Below are positions 27,825-36,741 of a DNA stretch of 42,528 nt, piece after piece (position 1 is the first letter of the stretch; each line of letters starts with the position of its first letter). Source of the DNA: Pseudomonas lactucae (GTDB lineage Bacteria; Pseudomonadota; Gammaproteobacteria; Pseudomonadales; Pseudomonadaceae); NCBI RefSeq assembly GCF_016937615.1, contig NZ_JAFHKI010000046.1:1-42528 (forward strand), in the 5' to 3' direction. Under the pieces are notes generated by a model. That model ran no database searches. It was not told the DNA's origin and was given only the letters and a program-made list of their open reading frames with translations. A program made the translations under genes and the position numbers.

Positions 27825-30800
27825 TCAGAACACTACCAGCGTCAATCGGTTACCCAATTCCCCCAGGCTGGCTTCGCCGCCGTGAATCATGTGTTTACCC
27901 GACCTGAAGAAAAATCCGGAACTCGTGCTCGACCAGAAATAATTATGCGCCTGTCCTTGCCAGCGTTGTCCGCCATGCTGGGCGTAAATCCCTCTGAGCT
28001 CATCCACGTTGGGTAACCTACCGCCCCGCTGATACGCCTGAAACAGGCACGCCTTGTAGCCGCCCCCTGTGCCGTAGTCTCGGAAGAACACCACATTACT
28101 CACCTGCACGAGATAACTCAGTGTTGTCCCCACAGCATCACGACAACTGATGTAAGCACTGCCGTTATTACGAATCACCACTACACCATTGGCGTCCACC
28201 ACAGCGCAGGCCGTATTGCTGGATGTATAGGTATAGGGCTGGCGGCCGCCACTGGCTTGATACTGGAAGGTATCCACGCTGCTATGGGGACGGTAAGCAG
28301 GGTTGGTATTCAGATCGCGCCACAGGTACAAACGTTGATTACGCACGACCGTGGAGGTGTGGAAGTTGAACGGCACGGTACGGTCTACCGTAAAGGAGCG
28401 CGTTGTGGATTCCAGATCGTCGTACAGCGCCCGGACCTTGAAAGAGTATCTGCGCTGCGCCAGGTTGCTTCTGATAAACGACCATGCGCCCGTCGTAGTT
28501 ACAGGTAATACTGTCGATGGGGCTCCATCCTCGTAGAGTTGCACTTGCAACCGAGGCGTTGCGTTACCTCTGAGGCTCACCTGAGTCTCAAGCGTCGATC
28601 CATTATTGAGTACTTCGCCGCGTGAATCGAATACCGCAAGGGTAGGCCTCACACTGTTAAGGATCGTCAACTTATAGATCGGCGAGATTGGCCGATCGCC
28701 ATACAGGGCACGCGCTGTAAAACGCCGCTCGCCCTGAGACAGACCGGTCACCCTCAATTGCCAGCGCCCGTCCGTTCCGGCCTCGACCGTATCCTTGCGC
28801 ACCGCGCCATCGTAAACATCCACATCCAGGCCAGCGGCTGCCGTGCCCTTGAGTGTCACTGCAATCGCTACGGTATAGCCATTGTCGAGGATCCGATTTC
28901 CGTCGTCGTCCCATGCAGACTCGATCAATGGACGTTCCGTCACATCGGAAATCAGGTAGGTTTCACGCTGAAAATCGATGACCTCGCGATCAAAGTCCGG
29001 GATGGTAGCCAGGCAGACCCTGAACACTGTGGTCAAATTGCTGCCATGCTTGAGGTCCTTGAAGTAGCTTGCGGGCACAGCGGCCTCAAAGAAGCCGTTA
29101 GTCACCCACTGTTGCGTCACAACGTCGCGTTCAAGGAACCATACTTGATAGTGGTGGGGCTGCCCGTCAGTCCGGGTACCTTCCAGTTTCAAGTAGACCG
29201 GTTGGAAGGGAGCAATAAATGGCCAAATAGAAGCACGCACCGTGCCTCCATTGATCACTTCACTCAGGTCCAAAACTTTGGTAACAGCGTCGGCCTGCTT
29301 GATGACCACGGGTGGACGGTGGGCAGCCGGCAAGACGGTCAGCATCACGGTCACCACTCCGGACGGAATGCCGTCTGCACCGGCTGTAGTGACAAAATAC
29401 TGGACAGTAAATCGGCCAATACCATTTCCGAGATTGGCGGCAATCACACTAGCAGGTACGGCAAAGGCCACACTGCCGTCAGCCTCTCCCGGCAGAGGCA
29501 TTGTGAATGAGCCAGCGTCGCCGATCCCCTTCAGTACCAATCTGATTTGATGCTGCGTCGACATCGGGGTGTAGGCGACGATAACTTCACCACCCGCGAG
29601 TGCATTCAGCGGGTTAAGGGTTACCAGCGAATCAGAGCCCACAGCGTTGACCACGGTGGGATACGGCAACTTTTGCGGCAAAGCCTGTATCAAGTAATTA
29701 CGTCCACCAAATACCACAGCGGAGTCTCTGTCCGGGTTACGCCCGAAGTTGGCCCGGAAGTTAATGGTCAACTCGGAGCCATCGAGCAAATCCAATATCT
29801 TGTCCACGGGCGCCGCTACGGAAACACCCTGGCTGACGACTTCATCCCCTACTCTGTTGCCGTCATAACGCGCCTCGAAATAGGCCGACTCATCATTGAA
29901 GGTGCCCATGTATTCCAACCACATGTACTGCGCGGCATGAGCGAAAGGCCATGTGATCATGCGCGTACGTTCCAGACCGTCGAGCTTGAACAACTCCAAT
30001 ACCTGATGTTCTCCGGCCTTTTCCAGAATGGGGGTCGGTAGCTGCCGAATGGGCAATAACTGGAGTGACAATAACTGCGACGGGGTCTCCCGGCCTCCAC
30101 GCAGCACATGGTATTGCACCGAAATAGCACGGCCGAGACGATGGATATTGACGCCCACCGTTTCAGCCGGCACGAGAAACTCAACACTCCCCTGACCGGT
30201 GCCATTTTTTGTATCTATATAAGTGCCTATGCCCGGCAAGCCTTTCCAGTGAGCTCGAATCTGATCGGTCGGACGCATTTGCAGGTAACTGACCACCACA
30301 GTCGCCCCCGCCACCGCCGCTTCCGGTGCGAGTTCGTCCGGTTCCCGCGAAGCTTCCCGTACTTCTGGCCTGAACAGCTCGCCCAGACCAGGCCCGACCG
30401 TGACGCGTAGCACTTCGGAACGCAACGTCCGGCTGGCTGCACGTTCCAGGATATAGCTCAACCGAATTTCACCGTTGAGGTTGTTAACCACATACATCCT
30501 GTCGACATCGAACTCCAAAGGCCGCCCCACCGTCCCGCTATTGAGGGTGATTGCGCTGCCCGTGCTGCCGCTGCTTCCGGAGGAGCCTATCCAGCTCCAT
30601 GTGACTTTGTCATTAATCTCAGTGAAGACGTAGGGCAAGGTGACTGTCGCCGAACCGACCAGTACATCAGGGTCAAGATTGTCGCGCGCATCGGTCATTG
30701 CGATCAACGGCATAGGCAGATCCCGAATAGCGGTGCCAAATTGCACCGGCAAATGGTCGGACTCGCGTATCGCTGACGATTCGGGAACGCCGGGCTGGCC

Positions 30801-32213
30801 ATCATCTACCCGGTAATACGCCTCTACACCGACCAGGCCGACAAAAGGCCGGAACTCCTCCTGGGTCACGGTACGAAAACGCGTCGGCGGTGGCGGCGGG
30901 CCAGCAAGACGGGACTGCACGAAGGGTTCAACCTGCCCCGTTGTATGTTCGATGACCAATATGACGTTATAACCGGCATCGTAAGGTGAGAAGACGGGGA
31001 ACTCCACGGTAATGAACGGTTCCTGATCATCGATCACACCGCCCTGTGATTGCACAATGTGCACAGGGGGCAGGTTGAATGCCGTGCCGGATACGGTGAT
31101 CGTCAGTTGCCGGGAATGCGCAATAACGTTACCCAAAGGGAACTCAAGCCTATACGTGATGCTTGTAGAGCTATTGAGCAGTTCTTTGACATAAGCCGGG
31201 TCGACAGAAACGAACACCGAGCGGTCAATAAGAATGTCGACAGGGGGCAGCTCACGTGTCGATGAAAACGTTACGATGGCACGACTATCGCTAGGTGTCA
31301 GCGAACCATCCGGAAGTTGCCTGGGCGGTACAAACTCTACCCAGAAGGGGCCGTCGCCTTGAGTATCAAGGTCGACATTCGTGTATTCATCTTTGCCAAT
31401 CAGGAAGAAGGGGCGATCCAGCAACGAGGGGTCCAGACTGCTCTTGAGATGAGTCGTTTGCGACCAAGGGTAGAGGGGACCAGACCCATTGCGTACTTCA
31501 TCAATCACACGAAAGCGAATTGCCAGAAGCCCACTTCCCGCCTGCAGGATGATGTCCGGCGGCACGAAAACCTCAATCAGTTTGTTTCCCGCCAAGTGAT
31601 CGTCGTCCAGCGTTAGCTCAACGGTCGACGCCTCCTCATTCCACTCAAGAACAACGGTGTCGCGAATGCGCATATTCGGGTACGGCTTGATGGTGCAGAC
31701 AACGCCCTGGTTGGCACGTGCCGGGTCCAGCTCAGCGTCGGGCCCCTGCAAATCCAATGGAAGGCTGAACTTGAGCAACGGGTGATAGGGCACCCCGGGG
31801 TCTGTATCAATACCCCCTGGACGCTCGGCCCTGATAAACCAGGTCTGCTCGACTGACTTGTCGACATCACCTCCACCGGCTCTCCGGACCACTCCATAAC
31901 AAGGCCGGGTAAACCCCAGCGGGATCTGATCCGCAGGGATAAACAGATAAAAACGAGGTTGCTCCAATTGCGTCAGTAGCACTTCGCCGTCGGCAATGGG
32001 CGCAACATCGCCCATGTAGAACTCATAAATATCGCCGACGCTCAACGCTGCCCAGCGCTCGAAAATCACATAGAGCCCATTTTTTATCTGGTCAATACCG
32101 GCCCCGATGTCGGCCCCCACCACGCTACGGATTGCCCCGTTGATGTAAGGTTTGTCCAGTTCTGCCCGGAGGTTATTCAGGGTACAGACAGGTACATTTA
32201 TATCGCCGGACAT
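27825..32213 (-). CDS. Giant multi-domain repeat protein with Ig-like and DUF1566-like C terminus
   Basis: The chosen ATG at 32213 (MSGDINVPVCTLNNLR) has AAGGAG nine bases upstream; a GTG at 32279 would lie within the putative promoter. The 1462-residue protein has no signal peptide. Residues 1 to about 1100 are colinear with the neighbouring giant gene: a unique N-terminal part, then alternating beta-rich modules. One type carries WSWIG / HWKG phrases after TDQIR-like turns; the other carries WPFAHAAQYMWLEYMGT. About 1110-1280 are two bacterial Ig-like repeats (TVAIAVTLKG, TLETQVSLRG) and about 1280-1375 is a Big-like segment. The last 80 resemble DUF1566 (GRLPNVDELRGIY, NYFWSSTSSG). It may be a surface or tail-fibre-like adhesin; export route and function are unknown. 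Confidence 0.82.
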   Translation of the reverse strand: MSGDINVPVCTLNNLRAELDKPYINGAIRSVVGADIGAGIDQIKNGLYVIFERWAALSVGDIYEFYMGDVAPIADGEVLLTQLEQPRFYLFIPADQIPLGFTRPCYGVVRRAGGGDVDKSVEQTWFIRAERPGGIDTDPGVPYHPLLKFSLPLDLQGPDAELDPARANQGVVCTIKPYPNMRIRDTVVLEWNEEASTVELTLDDDHLAGNKLIEVFVPPDIILQAGSGLLAIRFRVIDEVRNGSGPLYPWSQTTHLKSSLDPSLLDRPFFLIGKDEYTNVDLDTQGDGPFWVEFVPPRQLPDGSLTPSDSRAIVTFSSTRELPPVDILIDRSVFVSVDPAYVKELLNSSTSITYRLEFPLGNVIAHSRQLTITVSGTAFNLPPVHIVQSQGGVIDDQEPFITVEFPVFSPYDAGYNVILVIEHTTGQVEPFVQSRLAGPPPPPTRFRTVTQEEFRPFVGLVGVEAYYRVDDGQPGVPESSAIRESDHLPVQFGTAIRDLPMPLIAMTDARDNLDPDVLVGSATVTLPYVFTEINDKVTWSWIGSSGSSGSTGSAITLNSGTVGRPLEFDVDRMYVVNNLNGEIRLSYILERAASRTLRSEVLRVTVGPGLGELFRPEVREASREPDELAPEAAVAGATVVVSYLQMRPTDQIRAHWKGLPGIGTYIDTKNGTGQGSVEFLVPAETVGVNIHRLGRAISVQYHVLRGGRETPSQLLSLQLLPIRQLPTPILEKAGEHQVLELFKLDGLERTRMITWPFAHAAQYMWLEYMGTFNDESAYFEARYDGNRVGDEVVSQGVSVAAPVDKILDLLDGSELTINFRANFGRNPDRDSAVVFGGRNYLIQALPQKLPYPTVVNAVGSDSLVTLNPLNALAGGEVIVAYTPMSTQHQIRLVLKGIGDAGSFTMPLPGEADGSVAFAVPASVIAANLGNGIGRFTVQYFVTTAGADGIPSGVVTVMLTVLPAAHRPPVVIKQADAVTKVLDLSEVINGGTVRASIWPFIAPFQPVYLKLEGTRTDGQPHHYQVWFLERDVVTQQWVTNGFFEAAVPASYFKDLKHGSNLTTVFRVCLATIPDFDREVIDFQRETYLISDVTERPLIESAWDDDGNRILDNGYTVAIAVTLKGTAAAGLDVDVYDGAVRKDTVEAGTDGRWQLRVTGLSQGERRFTARALYGDRPISPIYKLTILNSVRPTLAVFDSRGEVLNNGSTLETQVSLRGNATPRLQVQLYEDGAPSTVLPVTTTGAWSFIRSNLAQRRYSFKVRALYDDLESTTRSFTVDRTVPFNFHTSTVVRNQRLYLWRDLNTNPAYRPHSSVDTFQYQASGGRQPYTYTSSNTACAVVDANGVVVIRNNGSAYISCRDAVGTTLSYLVQVSNVVFFRDYGTGGGYKACLFQAYQRGGRLPNVDELRGIYAQHGGQRWQGQAHNYFWSSTSSGFFFRSGKHMIHGGEASLGELGNRLTLVVF

Positions 32214-32254
32214 AGGGAATGCTCCTTGAAATAGGCACGTCAGAAGAGACGCCC

Positions 32255-32330
32255 TGACAACGGAATCAAACGCCTGCACGGTAAGGACGTCTAGCTGTTA
32301 GAAATGACAGCGCCGACAAACGGCGGCGAT
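32255..32330 (-). promoter_or_regulatory. Conserved promoter block of the 1462-residue gene with CT-N12-AG palindrome
   Basis: On the minus strand the core is CTGTCATTTCTAACAG (32295-32310) followed directly by CTAGACG (to 32288). The same 23 bases occur upstream of the second giant gene, and ungapped similarity continues through CAGGC.T.TGATT about 24 bases downstream, at the expected -10 position. The 16-bp palindrome has the CT-N12-AG form of LuxR-type boxes. It lies 82 bases before the ATG. Confidence 0.6.
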
Positions 32331-32450
32331 GTAGAACACTTCACGCAAACTGACCTTAGCCACCTGAAATTCGACCTGTTACTTTTGACAGTAGACAATC
32401 TAATAAAGGGGAGCGCTAATACGTGGGCAATCACTAACCAGGAGTCCCAC

Positions 32451-32720
32451 ATGAACATTAATTGTATGACCAATAAGAAAAACCACCTTTCTAAACGGCT
32501 ATTGGGCTTGGGGATTACCCTATTGATTACTGCGTGCTCGCATCCTCCGATCTCAACACAGTCTGATAAATGTGTGAAAGAGGGCTTTTTTAGAAGCACA
32601 GTGATAGTGGGCAACTATTACAAGTGCGTATGGAGTCCAGTCCACAACATATTCCTTAAATATATTTTCAGTTGCCCAGCAGGCCAGGAGTTTAACGAAC
32701 AGTCACAAAGATGCGAGTAA
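32451..32720 (+). CDS. Small lipoprotein with a chitin-binding (CBM14/peritrophin-like) cysteine pattern
   Basis: Start 32451 (MNINCMTNKKNHLSK) has AGGAG eight bases upstream and gives 89 residues; MTNKK at residue 6 is an alternative. A basic n-region and LLGLGITLLITACS form a type II signal with lipid-anchored Cys29. The mature part has four Cys (41, 59, 75, 88) in a context typical of CBM14: NYYKCV and CPAGQEFNEQSQRCE. Six cysteines are usual in that family; one pair is missing here. The gene is AT-rich compared with its neighbours and sits between the two giant genes, suggesting acquisition. It would be anchored in the outer membrane. Confidence 0.72.
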   Translation: MNINCMTNKKNHLSKRLLGLGITLLITACSHPPISTQSDKCVKEGFFRSTVIVGNYYKCVWSPVHNIFLKYIFSCPAGQEFNEQSQRCE

Positions 32721-32734
32721 GTAATTTACCGCTG

Positions 32735-32776
32735 AATGTCGACCTCACAAGCTAAATCGGGAGGTCGACATTTTTA
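32735..32776. terminator. Terminator after the lipoprotein gene
   Basis: AATGTCGACCTC (32735-32746) pairs over 12 perfect base pairs with GAGGTCGACATT (32761-32772) around a 14-base loop and is followed by TTTAAA. It separates the lipoprotein gene from the convergent 1226-residue gene. Confidence 0.85.
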
Positions 32777-32783
32777 AACTCCG

Positions 32784-35700
32784 TTATGAAGAGAGCGCGA
32801 GCCTGATATCATCGAGTTCGTAAGTTCTATTATTGCTTATGTTTTTAAAGAGAACGCGCACGTCAAAAGATCCTGCCGGCAAAGAACCTAGCGACACTTC
32901 CATTTCCTCCCAAGCGTTGGCAACCCGCGGTTCTTTATCAACGGTTAACGAACCAGCACTAATATTGATACTGGTCCGTCGATTCGCGGTATCGTAAAGA
33001 CTGCTCACCCTGCATTTAAAAGAAATGACACACATACCGCCATGTAGTGAAACATAACTTTTTGAGAGGGACACACCTGTGCCATGTGTTGCCGTTGACC
33101 GCCAGTAGTAATTACCGGCGTCCAATACTACACGCGCATTGTCCCAGAAGCTGACCCAACCATTCATGTCATTATTCGTAAAGGTTGTAATATCCAGAAG
33201 GCCTTGTTTCACCGAAAAGCGTGCCATCGGAAAGACAATGGCCTTCGACTCCAACTCACTGCCGTCATATGTAACTTTGCAGGTTACAGTCACTTCGGCG
33301 CCATATTTCAAACCGAGTAGCCATGCCCGCGCCACCGCAACATTGCTCAAGCCATTCGCCTGCTGGGTTGCCGTCAGTACATGATTACGCAATACATACA
33401 AAGGCTCCGCCGTCGGGCTCGTACACATCAGCCAGACCCTTTGCGCATAGGTACCCGCCGCACTCAGTGGCCACTTTTTCACAGCTGCCAGCGCGTCCCC
33501 GGTGAACTGGGTAAGGTCGAGCAAGCCTTCGGCAAGACCGTTGAGTGTAGGGGCCGGCAGTTGATCGAGTGAGATCGTTCCAACGTTCACCGTCTGAATA
33601 TATGATTCGATGGTGTGCCCGCCTCGCACAATCGAATACCGCAACTGCACTTGACTGTTCACGCTACGAGCCAGGATGTTCATATCGATAAGGAACGCTA
33701 CTGTTCCGCCGTCCAGACCGTCTTTGGGCGGAATATAGGGAATGGCGCCATCGTGATGGATCCACTCCAGGGTGATTTTGTCGAGCGGGCTCATCGGACT
33801 GTAAGACACGTTAACAACCCGATTATGCTCGATGTTCAACGGGTTGACCGACACGGCCGGGCCTGTTCCATCGGCCCCCTCAAGGGTCGGATGCGGCAAG
33901 GTACCGGGTAATGCCTGGATGCGGTATTGCTTGACGTTCATGGTCACGGCATTGGCTTCATGTTGGCTGCGGTCAAACGACGTCTTGACGGTGATCGTCA
34001 ATATCGAGTCATCCCGCAAGTCTTTGAGCTTGTCCACCGGCGCCGGCGGCGAGAGTCCGGCCACTTCATCCACTTCACCCAGGCGATTTGCACTGTACGT
34101 CGTGTCGATGAACGGCGCCCCACCGGCCCGAATCCCACTGTACTCCATCCAGACCCGTTGCTCCCGATGACTGAACAGCCAGGGGGCTGTGCGGGTACGG
34201 GCAGTGTTGAGCAGATTAAACAGTTCAAGGACCGGGACATCACCGATACCATCGATCAAGGGCATGGGCTTGGTGGTGAGGGTCAGCAACCGCAGCCTCA
34301 ATACCGGCGAGTCAGTTTCCCGCCCACGAATCAGAAAGTACTGCACTTCTATGTCGCGTCCTGCCGGAAGAATGTTTGCACCGACCACTTCTTTTGGGAC
34401 GTTGAAGTCAAGCACCTTGCTGGCACTGCCGTTCTGGGTATCCTCCCAGGTGCCGATACCCGCCAGCCCCCGCCACTCGGCCCTGACTCGGTCAGTGGGG
34501 AGCATTTCAGGGAACGTCACCCGAATGGTCGCGCCGTCGGTCACCACTTCCGGCATCAGTTGATCAGGGCTTTTCGTGGCGCCAATGACTTCAGGCACCT
34601 CAAAATCGCCCAAGGCCTTGCCCACGCTCACCACCAATTCGTGGGAGTACCGCGTGTCTTCGTTTTCGCGCTCCAGGTAATAACGCAAGCGAATTTCGCC
34701 ATCGCGGTTGTTTGCGACCAGTGCCCTTGGCACATCAAACACCAGCGGCTTACCCTCCGTCGCGCCATTGATCATGAACGAATCGCGATCACTGCCATCG
34801 GCGCCGCCCGTCCCCGTCCAGATCCAGGTTATCTGATCCCCGTACTTGGTCAGGGCATAAGGCAACGTCACGGCCACCGTTTCAAGGAGCTCGTCAGGAT
34901 CGATATTGTCATTTTCATCCACACCCTCTATTTCAGGGCGTGGCAATTGGGGCACCTGCTCACCGAAGCTGACATACAGCGACTCGGAATCACGCACTGT
35001 CAAAGTGCCGACATCCGTGACCTCGATGATGCCATCATCGACCTTGTAGAAGACCCGGACCCGACCCAGACCAATAAAGCGTGCGAAATCTTCGCGCAGT
35101 ATCGTGCGCGGCTGCGGCGGAGGGTTGCCGGCCAAGCGGGTCTGCTCGAACGACACCACCGAACCGTTGGATAACACCACTTCCAGGCGCAGTGTCACGT
35201 TGTAGTCGCGGCCATAAGGCACGTAATCGGGAAATTTGACGGTGATGAACGGGGCCTCAGGGTTGATCTGGCCGCCTTCGTTCTGCACGATCTCGACGGC
35301 AGGCATCTGCGTCACCGTGCCAAAAATCGTCACGGCCACACGCTGTGAGGTCGCCAGCGGGGTACCCTTAGGAAATTGCAATTCATAGGACACTCTCAGC
35401 GTACCGTTGATGAGCTCCTTGATAATCGCAGCGTCGACGTCAATGAAGACGGAGCGACCGATTCTCGCTTCAACCGGGGGCAGTGAACGACTCAACGATG
35501 TGCCATCCGCGCGAATGCCGTTCAGCGTCACGACGATCCAACTGCCGACAGGCGTCGCTGTATCATTTGGAAGTCTGGAAGGCGCCACGACTTCGACGTC
35601 AAAGGGCCCGGCGCCCTGCGTATCAAAATTGACCTCAAACGCGTCCTTTCCAGCCACCCGAAAATAAGGCCTGCGGTCCAGCAGGCTGGGGTCGAGATCG

Positions 35701-36464
35701 CTTTCCAGGTGAAACGCTTGCGAAAAACGCCGGTCCGGACCTGACCGGTTGAGCACCTCATCCTCCAGGCTGAACCGAATAGTGATGATGCCACTGGCGC
35801 TGTCTAAAATAATGTGCCCAGGTACAAACACTTCAATCGGTTTGGCGCCGCTGACATGGTCATCATCCAATTGCAGAGTGACCCGCTGCCCATCCCAGAA
35901 AAACTCGACGGTGTCACGCACGCGCATGTTGGGGTACGGCTCGATCGTGCACCACGCGCCCTCACTGGCCCGATCAGGAACAAGCACCGCGCCGGGCGCG
36001 GCCAGATCCGCCGGCAAACTGAATTTAAGCGCCGGATGAAATGAGTCATGGCCCATGTCCGAACCGCCCGGGCGATTGCTCTTGATGAACCAGGTCATGT
36101 CAGGCGAGCGCTCTTTCGCGCCTGAAGCTGCACGTATGACCTGGCTGTAGCACGGAAATGAAAAGCCTTCGGGTACTCGCTCTTGAGCGATTGCCAGCTC
36201 ATAGTGAGGTTGGTCCTCCTGGCCTGGGTGCACGTCGGCGGCTGAAAAAAGCTGACCTCGCATATAAAACTCAAAACTATCGAACGGCTCCACAAGGCTC
36301 CATCGCGGAATGTTGACGTACATGAAATTTTCAATATGACGAATACCGCCACCGACTTCTGCCCCCAGAACATTGAGCACTGCATGGTTCAGGTAAGGGG
36401 GCGAAAGATCGTCAGCGTTCGAGGGAACAGGATCTAAACCAGGAAAAACGGGAACTGAGGCCAT
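32784..36464 (-). CDS. Giant multi-domain repeat protein with jelly-roll-like C terminus
   Basis: The 1226-residue protein starts MASVPVFPGLDPVPSN; AGGAG lies nine bases before the ATG. No signal peptide is visible. Residues about 25-1080 follow the same order as the 1462-residue protein: CTIEPYPNMRVRDTV against CTIKPYPNMRIRDTV, LDPSLLDRR, KELINGTLRVSYELQFPKG, RAEWRGLAGIGTW against RAHWKGLPGIGTY, and WMEYSGI. The final 145 residues differ completely: GLLDITTFTNNDMNGW, NYYWRSTATHGTGVSLSKSY and NNRTYELDDIRLALSS look like a carbohydrate-binding jelly-roll module (inferred). A duplicated gene with a replaced tip is the simplest reading. Function is unknown. Confidence 0.82.
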   Translation of the reverse strand: MASVPVFPGLDPVPSNADDLSPPYLNHAVLNVLGAEVGGGIRHIENFMYVNIPRWSLVEPFDSFEFYMRGQLFSAADVHPGQEDQPHYELAIAQERVPEGFSFPCYSQVIRAASGAKERSPDMTWFIKSNRPGGSDMGHDSFHPALKFSLPADLAAPGAVLVPDRASEGAWCTIEPYPNMRVRDTVEFFWDGQRVTLQLDDDHVSGAKPIEVFVPGHIILDSASGIITIRFSLEDEVLNRSGPDRRFSQAFHLESDLDPSLLDRRPYFRVAGKDAFEVNFDTQGAGPFDVEVVAPSRLPNDTATPVGSWIVVTLNGIRADGTSLSRSLPPVEARIGRSVFIDVDAAIIKELINGTLRVSYELQFPKGTPLATSQRVAVTIFGTVTQMPAVEIVQNEGGQINPEAPFITVKFPDYVPYGRDYNVTLRLEVVLSNGSVVSFEQTRLAGNPPPQPRTILREDFARFIGLGRVRVFYKVDDGIIEVTDVGTLTVRDSESLYVSFGEQVPQLPRPEIEGVDENDNIDPDELLETVAVTLPYALTKYGDQITWIWTGTGGADGSDRDSFMINGATEGKPLVFDVPRALVANNRDGEIRLRYYLERENEDTRYSHELVVSVGKALGDFEVPEVIGATKSPDQLMPEVVTDGATIRVTFPEMLPTDRVRAEWRGLAGIGTWEDTQNGSASKVLDFNVPKEVVGANILPAGRDIEVQYFLIRGRETDSPVLRLRLLTLTTKPMPLIDGIGDVPVLELFNLLNTARTRTAPWLFSHREQRVWMEYSGIRAGGAPFIDTTYSANRLGEVDEVAGLSPPAPVDKLKDLRDDSILTITVKTSFDRSQHEANAVTMNVKQYRIQALPGTLPHPTLEGADGTGPAVSVNPLNIEHNRVVNVSYSPMSPLDKITLEWIHHDGAIPYIPPKDGLDGGTVAFLIDMNILARSVNSQVQLRYSIVRGGHTIESYIQTVNVGTISLDQLPAPTLNGLAEGLLDLTQFTGDALAAVKKWPLSAAGTYAQRVWLMCTSPTAEPLYVLRNHVLTATQQANGLSNVAVARAWLLGLKYGAEVTVTCKVTYDGSELESKAIVFPMARFSVKQGLLDITTFTNNDMNGWVSFWDNARVVLDAGNYYWRSTATHGTGVSLSKSYVSLHGGMCVISFKCRVSSLYDTANRRTSINISAGSLTVDKEPRVANAWEEMEVSLGSLPAGSFDVRVLFKNISNNRTYELDDIRLALSS

Positions 36465-36504
36465 GAGAAGGGCTCCTGACAGGGTGACTCGGCCGGGATG
36501 CCGA

Positions 36505-36575
36505 ACAGGGAAATCACATGCCTGAACAGGAGGAGCGTCTAGCTGTTAGAAATGACAGTGGCGACGAATGGTATC
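36505..36575 (-). promoter_or_regulatory. Conserved promoter block of the 1226-residue gene with CT-N12-AG palindrome
   Basis: The palindrome (36543-36558) and the following CTAGACG (to 36536) are identical to those before the other giant gene and lie 79 bases before the ATG, nearly the same distance. The downstream CAGGCATGTGATT aligns without gaps to CAGGCGTTTGATT of the first promoter. Confidence 0.6.
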
Positions 36576-36700
36576 GACGGATGGGTGGCTTCGGCACGTA
36601 TTTCGATTAATTACACATTCCCTCTTACATTTTTTTCACGCTTTATTCACATCCTCAACCGTAAGGTGAAGCCTCATCCGTTACAAATGTTGCATATCAA

Positions 36701-36728
36701 GCCCGCCGCCCCAGCGGGCTTTTTTTTG
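36701..36728 (+). terminator. Strong plus-strand terminator with no known plus-strand gene before it
   Basis: GCCCGC (36701-36706) and GCGGGC (36714-36719) with a 7-base loop are followed by eight T. The nearest upstream plus-strand gene ends at 32720, past the opposite-strand giant gene. The minus-strand reading, after the TetR gene, has a poor T tract. It may end an unannotated plus-strand RNA starting around 36560-36680. Confidence 0.8.
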
Positions 36729-36741
36729 CCTTGGATTCGAG

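Noticed and set aside
32214..32279. Upstream GTG start of the 1462-residue protein adding 22 residues
   Set aside because: It would start within the proposed promoter; the ATG at 32213 has a strong AAGGAG and its position matches that of the paralogue.
32304..32450. Longer start of the lipoprotein at 32304
   Set aside because: It would bury the lipoprotein signal inside the chain and overlap the promoter palindrome; ATG 32451 has AGGAG.
27825..36464. The two giant repeat genes as a CRISPR-like or DNA-level tandem repeat array
   Set aside because: The repeats are degenerate protein modules about 100 residues long, not short identical DNA repeats with spacers.
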